Part shown: one piece after another, positions 38,765 through 46,800 of the stretch
Position numbering within the stretch: the stretch's first letter is position 1
How the letters are laid out: each line of letters opens with the position of its first letter
Assembly: GCA_029260755.1 (NCBI GenBank)
Contig: JAJDCQ010000108.1
Location: 62,001 to 126,000, forward strand
Origin: Planctomycetota bacterium
GTDB lineage: Bacteria; Planctomycetota; J058; JAJDCQ01
DNA: 64,000 nt
Direction of reading: 5' to 3'
Position numbers and translations under genes: made by a program
The notes under the pieces: generated by a model
The model's database searches: none
Told to the model about the DNA's origin: nothing
Seen by the model: the letters and a program-made list of their open reading frames with translations, nothing else

Positions 38765-40294
38765 TCAGTGTCCGGCGTCGCCGGCGTCGTGTCCGTCGCC
38801 GGCTGCGTCCCCGGCGGGCTCCTCGACCGCGGCCGGCCCGGCCGCGCCCGGCTTCTTCGGGATCTCGGGGAAGATCCCGAGCGCGGTCCACAGCGACATG
38901 TAGCCGATCACCAGAACGATCTGGAGGACGGTGATGACGCCGCCGACCTTGAGGTACTCGCCCCAGCCGATCTTGATTCCGCGCTCCTTCTCGAGCGCGT
39001 GGAGCGCGATCACCGCGGCGATCGAGCCGACCGGCGTCGGGTTCCCGCCGAGGTTGCAGGCCGCGATCAACGACCACCACATGGGCTCGGCCGGTAGCCC
39101 CTTGTCGATCATGTCGGTCATGACAGGAATCATCGTCGCCGCGACCGGGATGTTGTCGACGATCCCGCTCAGGACGAACGCGAACGGGACGATCAGCACC
39201 ATCGCGAGGTAGGTGTTGTTCCCCGAGACGCCGTAGATCTGGTCGGCGAGGATCTTGAGGAGGCCGGTCGACTTGACCGTCCCGATGATCACGAAGAGCC
39301 CGACGAAGAAGATGATGACCGGCCACTTCACCTTCTTGATCGCGTCGTCGGGGCTGAAGCCGCTGAAGAGCAGCGCGGCGGTCCCGCCGGTGATCGCGAT
39401 GAAGTCGAGGCCGAAGCCGAGCGACTGCGCCGTCGCGAAGCCGACGATCGTGAAGCCGAGGATGATCGCGCAGCGCTGAAAGATCGTCCGGTCCTTCACG
39501 AGCGCCCACTCGTCGAACTGGGCGACCTTCTTGGCCCGCGCCTCGAGGTCGCCGCCGCTCGCGAGCGACTTGCGATACATGAACTTGATGACGAAGAACG
39601 CGATCACCGCGCTCATGATCGCCAGCGGCATGCTCACCATCAGGAAGTGAAGGTAGGGGATCCCGGCGCTCGTCCCGATCATCAGCGTCGGGATGCCCGA
39701 GGCGAACGTCATCAGCGCCCCCGAGTTCGCCCCGATCGCGACGGCGAGGATGTAGGGCTTCGGGTCGTCGTCGAGCGCCTTGGTGATCACCAGGGCGAGC
39801 GAGGCCATGATGAGAGTGCCCGGCGCGATGGTGAGGAACGTCACGAAGCCGACGGTGGCGGCCATGATCGCCGGGAGGAGGCGCTTCGGGTCGCCCCGGG
39901 TCATCTTCACCAGCTTGACCGCGATGAAGTGGAACAGGCCCGAGTGTCCCGCGATCTCGACGAGGATGCTCGTCCCGACGATCACGCCGAGGACGCCGAG
40001 GTCGTGCCCGATGAAGTGGTGCACCTCCTCGTAGGGGTTGTCGCCGTGATAGACCTGGAGGCCGCCGATCCACTTCATCACGAAGACGGCGAACACGGTC
40101 AGGACCGCGCCGGCGAGGGCCGCGACCGCCTTGTGGAGCAGCTCGAACGCGATGCAGACGAACGTGCCCGTCAGGATCACGCCGATGACGATCATCGGGA
40201 TGACCGACGGGCCGTGCGCCTCCGCCGCGTCGGCCGTCGGCTGCGCCGCCTGGGCCAGGAGGTCCAGGCCGGGCAGGGTGAGCATCTCGAGCAT
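38765..40294 (-). CDS. NhaD/ArsB-type ion transporter (probable Na+/H+ antiporter)
   Basis: 509 aa with about 12 membrane helices. Typical ion-transporter superfamily motifs are FVTFLTIAPGTLIMASLALVI, AVAIGANSGALMTFASGIP, FVLSGIVDNIPVAATMIPVM and ACNLGGNPTPVGSIAAVIAL; the paired inverted SGxxDNxP/NLGGNxTP elements form the ion site. Substrate could be Na+/H+ (NhaD) or another ion; the neighbouring CPA1 antiporter favours Na+. A Gly/Asp/Ala/His tail follows the last helix. First gene of a minus-strand operon with usp, the CPA1 antiporter and the C39-like protein. A second ATG lies three codons in, but GGGGGA favours 40294. Confidence 0.92.
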   Translation of the reverse strand: MLEMLTLPGLDLLAQAAQPTADAAEAHGPSVIPMIVIGVILTGTFVCIAFELLHKAVAALAGAVLTVFAVFVMKWIGGLQVYHGDNPYEEVHHFIGHDLGVLGVIVGTSILVEIAGHSGLFHFIAVKLVKMTRGDPKRLLPAIMAATVGFVTFLTIAPGTLIMASLALVITKALDDDPKPYILAVAIGANSGALMTFASGIPTLMIGTSAGIPYLHFLMVSMPLAIMSAVIAFFVIKFMYRKSLASGGDLEARAKKVAQFDEWALVKDRTIFQRCAIILGFTIVGFATAQSLGFGLDFIAITGGTAALLFSGFSPDDAIKKVKWPVIIFFVGLFVIIGTVKSTGLLKILADQIYGVSGNNTYLAMVLIVPFAFVLSGIVDNIPVAATMIPVMTDMIDKGLPAEPMWWSLIAACNLGGNPTPVGSIAAVIALHALEKERGIKIGWGEYLKVGGVITVLQIVLVIGYMSLWTALGIFPEIPKKPGAAGPAAVEEPAGDAAGDGHDAGDAGH

Positions 40295-40313
40295 TTCGAC
40301 GAATCCCCCGTGG

Positions 40314-40332
40314 CGTCTCGTGAGCCGAGACG
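40314..40332 (-). promoter_or_regulatory. Inverted repeat in the leader of the ion-homeostasis operon
   Basis: CGTCTCG and CGAGACG flank a 5-base loop, a perfect 7-bp stem placed at the expected transcript start. It could be an operator or a 5' stabilising hairpin. Confidence 0.35.
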
Positions 40333-40341
40333 AGGACGCGG

Positions 40342-40371
40342 ATCGTATCGGAGGAGCCGGCGCTCCATCAA
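40342..40371 (-). promoter_or_regulatory. Putative promoter of the ion-homeostasis operon
   Basis: Minus strand TTGATG (40371-40366), 18-bp spacer, TACGAT (40347-40342). It would drive the NhaD-type gene and the three genes after it. Confidence 0.5.
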
Positions 40372-40412
40372 GCGACGCGACGGCAGGGTCTTAGAGCGGG
40401 GCGTGCGGACGT

Positions 40413-40441
40413 TTTCGCCCCGGCGTGAGGCGCGGTATCAT
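40413..40441 (+). promoter_or_regulatory. Putative promoter of the soluble kinase
   Basis: TTTCGC at 40413-40418, 17-bp spacer, TATCAT at 40436-40441. Transcription near 40448 leaves about a 12-nt leader including AGGA before the ATG at 40460. Diverges from the promoter at 40342-40371. Confidence 0.4.
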
Positions 40442-40459
40442 GTCCCCAGGACGTGAGCC

Positions 40460-41479
40460 ATGAGTGACCCCGCCGAAAGCCGGTACCCATCCATTGACGT
40501 CCGCGGACGGATCGAGATCCTCCGCGAGATCGCCAAGGGAGGTATGGGCGCGATCTACGAGGCGATCTTCCACGGCGCCGACGGCTTCGACAAGACGATC
40601 GCGCTGAAGGTCATCCTCGACGACGTCAGCCACGACCCCGAGTTCGTCGGCCAGTTCGTCGGCGAGGCGAAGCTCGTCGCCGACCTCGTCCACGAGAACA
40701 TCGTCCAGATCTACCACCTCGGGAAGCTCGACGACGGTCGCTACTACATCTCGATGGAGTTCATCGAGGGCGTCACCCTCGAGGACTTCGTCAACCGCCA
40801 CGCCGACCTCCAGCGCCCGCTCCCCGTCGACCTCTGCTGCTTCATCGTGAGCCGGGTCGCCCGCGGCCTCGAGTACGCCCACGAGAAGTGCGACAAGGCC
40901 GGCCACCACCTCCGCGTCGTCCACCGCGACGTCAGCCCCGGGAACGTGATGCTCACCTACGGGGGCGTCGTGAAGCTCTGCGACTTCGGGATCGCCAAGG
41001 CGCGCAACCTGATGATCCATCGCGAGGGGGAGATCCTCCTCGGCAAGGCGCGCTACATGAGCCCCGAGCAGGCGGCCTACGAGGAGACCGACGCGCGCAG
41101 CGATGTGTTCAGCCTCGGGATCGTCCTCCACGAGCTGCTGAGCGGCCAGCCGCTCTTCGAGGGCGAGGACACCCTCGTCACCCTCGACTACGTCCGCGAG
41201 CAGACGATCCCGGCGCTCCGGACGATCAATCCGCATCTGCCGCCGGAGCTCTGCACGATCGTCGAGCGGGCGCTCGAGCGCGACCGCGAGGAGCGCTACA
41301 AGACCGCCGGCAAGATGGGCTACGACCTCGAGTACTACATGTACCACGACCGCTTCGGGCCGACGAACCTGACCCTGCACCGCTACCTCAAGACGCTCCA
41401 CCCCGAGATCAAGCTCTCGATCGACCCGACCGTCCCCGATCCCTACTTCGATCGTCTGATCGCCGCGTCGAGCGACTGA
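40460..41479 (+). CDS. Soluble Ser/Thr protein kinase
   Basis: 339 aa, essentially a bare kinase domain with no membrane helix. Glycine loop AKGGMGAIYEA, ATP lysine K50 (IALKVILDD), catalytic loop HRDVSPGN (D157), DFG D175, MSPEQ. The usual Lys of HRDxKPxN is replaced by Ser, a variant known in several bacterial kinase subfamilies such as those of myxobacteria; the catalytic Asp and Asn remain, so activity is likely. The C-terminal 45 residues (YHDRFGPTNLTLHRYLK...) extend beyond the kinase lobe. It precedes the exported PQQ protein by 71 bp in the same direction. Confidence 0.93.
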   Translation: MSDPAESRYPSIDVRGRIEILREIAKGGMGAIYEAIFHGADGFDKTIALKVILDDVSHDPEFVGQFVGEAKLVADLVHENIVQIYHLGKLDDGRYYISMEFIEGVTLEDFVNRHADLQRPLPVDLCCFIVSRVARGLEYAHEKCDKAGHHLRVVHRDVSPGNVMLTYGGVVKLCDFGIAKARNLMIHREGEILLGKARYMSPEQAAYEETDARSDVFSLGIVLHELLSGQPLFEGEDTLVTLDYVREQTIPALRTINPHLPPELCTIVERALERDREERYKTAGKMGYDLEYYMYHDRFGPTNLTLHRYLKTLHPEIKLSIDPTVPDPYFDRLIAASSD

Positions 41480-41491
41480 TCGGGCGCCCCC

Positions 41492-41521
41492 CTCGCGCCG
41501 CCCGGGCGCGCGTGCCACACT
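41492..41521 (+). promoter_or_regulatory. Putative promoter of the PQQ-propeller gene
   Basis: CTCGCG at 41492-41497, 18-bp spacer, CACACT at 41516-41521. The sequence CCACACTGGAG around the second element is identical to that before kinase copy 3. Support comes mainly from that shared element. Confidence 0.35.
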
Positions 41522-41550
41522 GGAGCCGAACCCCGTCCGGGACCTCGGCC

Positions 41551-43803
41551 GTGCACGTCGCTCCGATCGCCAGAAGTCGCCGCCTCCACCTCGCCGCGCT
41601 CTCGACGGCGGCGGCCGCCGCGTGGGTCCTCGCGCTCGCGCCCGGCGGCCGCTCCCACGCCGATGACCCACCGCGCGATCGGGTCTACCTCGAGATCGTC
41701 TCGCGCGACGAGGCCGCCGCCCTCGCCGACCTCGCCCGCGCTCTGCGACCTCGATCGGGCGAGGATGCTCGCCCCACCTCGGAGCTCGCCGCCCGGGTCC
41801 CGGAGCTCGTGGAGTGGGCCCAGCGCGCGGCCGGCCCCGACGGCGCGCTCCTGGTCCCGGCCGCGACCGGCGGTCGCCATCGCGGCCTCCGGTCGCTCGT
41901 CCGCTCGCTCATCGGCGCGATCCCCGAGGAGCTCACCGACGAGCTCGCCGCCGGCCTGCCGTCGAGCGCGCGAGCCGAGGCGCTCGCCCGAGCCGACGGC
42001 GCGGCGCGCCTCGCTCCCCACGCATCCGGTGCCGAGGCCGCCGGCGCTCTCGAGGCGGCGAGCGACCTCCTCGGCGGGCTCACCCCCGAGGGTCGGGCCG
42101 CGATGCGGCGCGCCGTCGCCCTCCGGGTCGAGTCGGGCGATCGCCTCGGCGCCCGGACGACGCTCGGTCGCCTCGCCGACCTCGGCGGGCTCGACGCGGA
42201 TGCGCTCGCCCGCGCCCTCCGCACCCTCGAGGAGCGACCGTCGTCCCGGTGGCGGCCCGACGGCCGGCTAGCCCTCGCCGCTCCCGGATCGCGCGCGCTC
42301 GAGCGGAGCGACCCGATCACGCTCGAGGTCCTCCTGACCCGACCCCTCCCCGCGCCGCTCGGCGGGCGCCTCCCCGTCGCGCGTGAGCAGACGCCCCGCG
42401 GTCGTCCGCTCCGGATGCCCGAGCCGCCGCCCGTCGTCACGCCGCTCCTCGCCGAGCGTCGGCTCCTCTGCAACGTCGGCTCCGATGTCGTCTCGCTGCC
42501 CCTCCCCGGGATCGACGCCGAGACGATGATCTGGCCGCCCGACCTCGCCGCCGGCGGGGGACCGCTCGAGGGCGGCCCGCGTGGCCTCCAGCCGGCCCTC
42601 GTCGTCGCCGACGACGGCGTCGCCTACGCCGCCCTCGCCGTCACCCCGGGGATGCTCGTCGACGACCTCGACGGCGGATCCTCCGGCGTCGAGTCCGACG
42701 GCGAGGATGAGGACGATGACGTGCCGGGCCTCGTCACCGGTCGTCGGCTCGCCCTGTTCGCCTTCGACGTCCGGGACCAGGGCCGCATGCTCTGGGAGCC
42801 GATCACCTCGATCGCCGGCGATGCCGGCGGCGACGACGCCCCGATGGCGGTCCAGCACACGAGCCGGCCGGCGGTGTGCGGCCCGCGCATCGTCACGACC
42901 GTCGTCACCACGGGCGACGAGCCCGAGGTGCACGCGGTGGCGTTCGCGAGCGCGCGCTGGACCGACGGTGATGGCGTCGCCGCGCCGCGGCCGCGCGTCC
43001 TGTGGCGTCGTTTCCTCTGCTCGGAGACCCGGAGCGGGACGCTCCGGCGGCGCCCGCTCTCGGTGACCGACTCCGGCCTGATCGAGCCGACGGTCGCCCT
43101 CGCGGGGTCGATCGCCGTCGTCGTCTCGAACGTCGGCTGCGTCTTCGGCCTCGACGCGATCGACGGCGAGATCCGATGGGCGCACCGCTACCGGAGCGAG
43201 AGCGCCACCCAGGCGACCGGCTTCGAGGATCTCCTCCGCCAGCAGCTCACCGATCGCGACCGCGGCGGCGGACCGTCGAGGATGCCCGAGGTGCCCGCGA
43301 TCGTGCGCGTGACCGACGCCCGGGGCCGCGCCCGCACGATCGCCGTCGTCGCGCCGACCGACGCGGCGACGATCGCCGCCTACGACGTCGCCTCGGGCGA
43401 GCCGCTCTGGACGGCGCCGCGCGAAGGGCCGGGCTGGTTCGCCGTCGACGCCGCCCGCGGGTGGGTCGTCACCTACGGCGACCGCCGGGTTCGCCTGCTC
43501 GACGCCGCTTCGGGCCGCCCGATCTCGGGCTCCTACGCTCCCGCGCTCCTCGACCGCGCGATCGCCGGTCGCGGAACCCTCGTCGGGAACCGGCTCATCG
43601 TCTCGCTCCGCGACCACGCCCTCGTCGCGATCGACCTCGAGCACCTCACCGGCGGCGCGAGCGCGCTCCTCGCCGAGGGCGAGCGCGACCGCAAGCTCGG
43701 CCACGCGAGCATCGCGGGGAACGTCCTCGCCGTCCCGCCCGACCTCCTCGTCGTGACCAGCTCGCGCCAGCTCCAGATCCTCCGGATCGTCCCGAAGGAC
43801 TGA
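41551..43803 (+). CDS. Exported PQQ-like beta-propeller protein
   Basis: 750 aa from GTG 41551. This start gives a signal peptide: basic RSRR, hydrophobic stretch at about 12-31, cleavage after SHA near residue 37; the longer open frame overlaps the upstream kinase and is not used. The N-terminal 250 residues are helical. The rest has beta-propeller blades with PQQ-repeat features: GCVFGLDAIDGEIRWAHRY, IAAYDVASGEPLWTAP, VRLLDAASGRPISG and ALVAIDLEHLTGG. No PQQ-enzyme catalytic motif is apparent, so it is more likely a structural or sensory propeller. An acidic loop (ESDGEDEDDDV) interrupts one blade. It is sandwiched between two kinase genes and may supply or bind a signal for them. Confidence 0.87.
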   Translation: MHVAPIARSRRLHLAALSTAAAAAWVLALAPGGRSHADDPPRDRVYLEIVSRDEAAALADLARALRPRSGEDARPTSELAARVPELVEWAQRAAGPDGALLVPAATGGRHRGLRSLVRSLIGAIPEELTDELAAGLPSSARAEALARADGAARLAPHASGAEAAGALEAASDLLGGLTPEGRAAMRRAVALRVESGDRLGARTTLGRLADLGGLDADALARALRTLEERPSSRWRPDGRLALAAPGSRALERSDPITLEVLLTRPLPAPLGGRLPVAREQTPRGRPLRMPEPPPVVTPLLAERRLLCNVGSDVVSLPLPGIDAETMIWPPDLAAGGGPLEGGPRGLQPALVVADDGVAYAALAVTPGMLVDDLDGGSSGVESDGEDEDDDVPGLVTGRRLALFAFDVRDQGRMLWEPITSIAGDAGGDDAPMAVQHTSRPAVCGPRIVTTVVTTGDEPEVHAVAFASARWTDGDGVAAPRPRVLWRRFLCSETRSGTLRRRPLSVTDSGLIEPTVALAGSIAVVVSNVGCVFGLDAIDGEIRWAHRYRSESATQATGFEDLLRQQLTDRDRGGGPSRMPEVPAIVRVTDARGRARTIAVVAPTDAATIAAYDVASGEPLWTAPREGPGWFAVDAARGWVVTYGDRRVRLLDAASGRPISGSYAPALLDRAIAGRGTLVGNRLIVSLRDHALVAIDLEHLTGGASALLAEGERDRKLGHASIAGNVLAVPPDLLVVTSSRQLQILRIVPKD

Positions 43804-43841
43804 GCCCCACCCCAATATGGCGCGCCTCCGCGGATCGGGCG

Positions 43842-43871
43842 CTGGCCGTCGCGTGGGACGCCAGCCATCAT
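43842..43871 (+). promoter_or_regulatory. Putative promoter of the FG-GAP kinase, leaderless geometry
   Basis: CTGGCC at 43842-43847, 18-bp spacer, CATCAT at 43866-43871. The expected start of transcription, about 7 bases on, coincides with the GTG at 43878, and no ribosome binding site is seen, which would make the mRNA leaderless. Confidence 0.4.
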
Positions 43872-43877
43872 CCCGAC

Positions 43878-46800
43878 GTGACCGTTCCGCCCCGTCCTCC
43901 GCGACCGCCCGGACCGCCGTTGCCTCCGGGCTACCCGACGCCGGCGCCGTCGCCTCCCCCTCCGGCGGCGCCGCACGGTTACCCGACGCGGGCTTCTCCG
44001 GGACGGCCGCCGCCGGCCTCCGCGCCGCGCGCCGCCCCGGGACCCACCGGGCTCGCCCCGGCGCAAGCGATCGGTCCCTACCGGGTGATCGAGGAGATCG
44101 GGCGGGGCGGGATGGGCGTCGTCTATCGAGCCGAGCATCCCGCCCTCCGCCGCGAGGTCGCCCTCAAGGTGCTGATCGCCGGCGAGCACGCCAGCCCCGA
44201 GGCGCTCGCGCGGTTCGTCGGCGAGGCGCGGGCGGTCGCCCGCCTCGGCCACCATCCCCACATCGTGCCGATCCACGACGTCGGGACCTCCGGCGCCCTC
44301 CACTACCTCGCGATGCACTTCGTCGACGGTCGCCCCCTCGACGCGCTCATCCGCGACGGCGAGATCGCGCCCCGGCGCGCCGCGACGTTCGCGCGGAAGC
44401 TCGCCCTCGCCCTCCAGCACGCCCACGACCACGGCCTCCTCCACCGCGACGTCAAGCCGCAGAACGTGCTCGTCACCCGCGAGGGCGAGCCGCAGCTCAC
44501 CGACTTCGGCCTCGCCAAGGACGTCGACGATCAGAGCGGCGTGCGCACGACCGAGGGGACGCTCGTCGGCAGCCCCTCCTACATGCCGCCCGAGCAGGCC
44601 GAGGGCAGCGACGCCGTCGACACTCGCGCCGACGTCTACTCCCTCGGCGCGACCCTCTTCCACATGCTCGTCGGCGAGGCGCCGTTCACCGGCCCGACGA
44701 TGATGAACATCATCAAGCGCGTGATCACCGACCTCCCCGACTCCCCCCGGCGCCGGAACCCGGCCGTCGACCGCGACCTCGACGCGATCTGCCTCCGCTG
44801 CCTCGAGAAGGAGCCCGAGCGCCGCTACCCGACGGCCGGGGCCCTCTCCGATGACCTCGAGGCGTGGCTGGCCGGGCGCCCCGTCACCGCCAAGCCGGTC
44901 GGTCGCCTCCGGCGAGCGGGGATGTGGATGCGGCGGAACCGGGCGATCGCCGCCGTCGGCGCCGTCACCGCGATCGCCCTCCTCGCCGCCTCGTCGCTCG
45001 GCGTCTGGGCCGCCCTCGAGCCCGCCCGCCGCCGCGCCCAGGACGCGCATCGGAGCCAACGCCTCGAGGCGCTCCGAGGCGAGCCAGCGCGCGCCCTGAC
45101 CGTGCTCCACGACCGGATCGAGGCCGCCTCGGGCGACGCCGACGCGCTCCGCGCCATCGTCGAGACGATCGAGGACCGCTCGGCGATCTTCGAGATCGCC
45201 CGGGCGGCGATCCCGCCAGAGACCGACGAGGAGCGTCAGGCCCTCCCGGCCGCGGTCGGCGCGCTCGCGACGGGATCGCTCCTCGCCCACGCCCACGCCC
45301 GCCTCGCCGAGTCGCTCGACGGAGATGCGGCGGTCCCCCACTGGGTCCTCGCGCTCGGCGCGGACGCGTCGGGGCGCTGGGGCGCCCTCGCCCGGATCTG
45401 GCTCGCCCGCGAGGCGTGGCGACGCGGCCGCGTCGAGGTGGCGCGGGCGCAGCTCACCCCGGTCATCACGCGGTCCCGCGCGCTGAAGCTCGCTCCCGAG
45501 GACGCGCGCCGCGCCACGGTCCTGCACGCGCGGGTCCTCCTCGACCTGGGCCGATGGGAGGATGCCGAGGAGCAGCTCGAGTCGCTCGGCTGGCCGACGG
45601 ACGACGACGGGTTCGCGAGCTCGACGGCCATCCGGACGATCCTCCGGAGCTTCGGCGCGACCGACGAGATCCCGATCCCCGTCTCCGGCCGGGCGTGGCT
45701 CGGTCGGATCCGGCTCGACGGCCGAACGCTCCTGCTCGTCAGGAACGGCTCGGGCTCGCGCGCCTACCGTCCTCACGAGGGCGGGCTCCGGGAGGTCCCC
45801 TCACCGCTCGCGCCGGTTCGCTCGTCCGATCAGATCCACGCCGTGACGGCGGCCGACCTCGACGGCGACGGCCGCGACGAGCTCGTCGTCGGCGTGAAGC
45901 GGGCCTCGGCAGGCTCCGGGTTCGCCGTCGTTCGTCGAGCCGACGTCGACGCGGCCTGGACGCTGACGGCCGAGAAGCTCGGGAACCCGGGCCAGCCCCT
46001 GGGAGCTGCCGCGGGCGATCTCGACGGCGACGGCGCGGACGAGGTCGTGATCACCTTCAGCTACGAGGCGCCCGGGAGCTGGCTCCTCGACGGCGCCCGG
46101 GTCATCCCGTTCGCCCTCCCGGGGCACTTCCGGTCGGGACACGGCTGCTGGTTCCACGATGTCGACGGCGACGGCTCGCTCGAGCTGTTGATCGAGCGCG
46201 ACGTGACGGAGACGGCGGGGCGGCTCGACGTCTTCCGGCTCGGGCTGCGCGGCGGCGCGGTCACCGGCGCGGACCGACGGCTCGGCGCGGAGCTCGTCGG
46301 CGAGCTCCGCGGCATCGCGATCGACGACGACGGCCTCATCGCCGCAGCGGCGCCGTTTCACGCGTGGCGCAACCAGGTCGACGCGAGCCTGCGCCAGGCG
46401 CACCAGTTCATCGGACGCCCCGTCGACGAGACCGATCGGACCGACCGCATCGTCCTGCTCCGCTGGCGAGACGGCCAACTCCACCGCGAGCACGCCTTCG
46501 TCATCGGCGAGACCGAGCGGCTGCCCGACCGCGACCCCCGACAGGTCGACCTCGGCCGCATCGGGGGACGCCGCGTGATCCTGTGCCGGACCCTGGGGAA
46601 GCACGCGCGCGCGGGGATCAAGGGCTCCGAGCGCCGTCTCTGGTTCGTTCTCGGCGACGATGGCGCCGCTCCGGTGATCGACCTCGGCCCCCCCCGTCGC
46701 GATCGCACCGGCGGGATTCGCAGCGCCATCTTCGAGGACCTCGACGGCGACGGTGACTCGGAGCTGCTGCTCCTCTACGACGATGCGCTCGTCATTCGAC

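Noticed and set aside
40888-41550. N-terminal extension of the PQQ protein across the kinase gene
   Set aside because: GTG 41551 yields a proper signal peptide and the upstream part is a shadow of the kinase reading frame.
43002-43877. N-terminal extension of the FG-GAP kinase into the PQQ gene
   Set aside because: Arg/Pro-rich shadow sequence; GTG 43878 begins the Pro-rich leader typical of these kinases.
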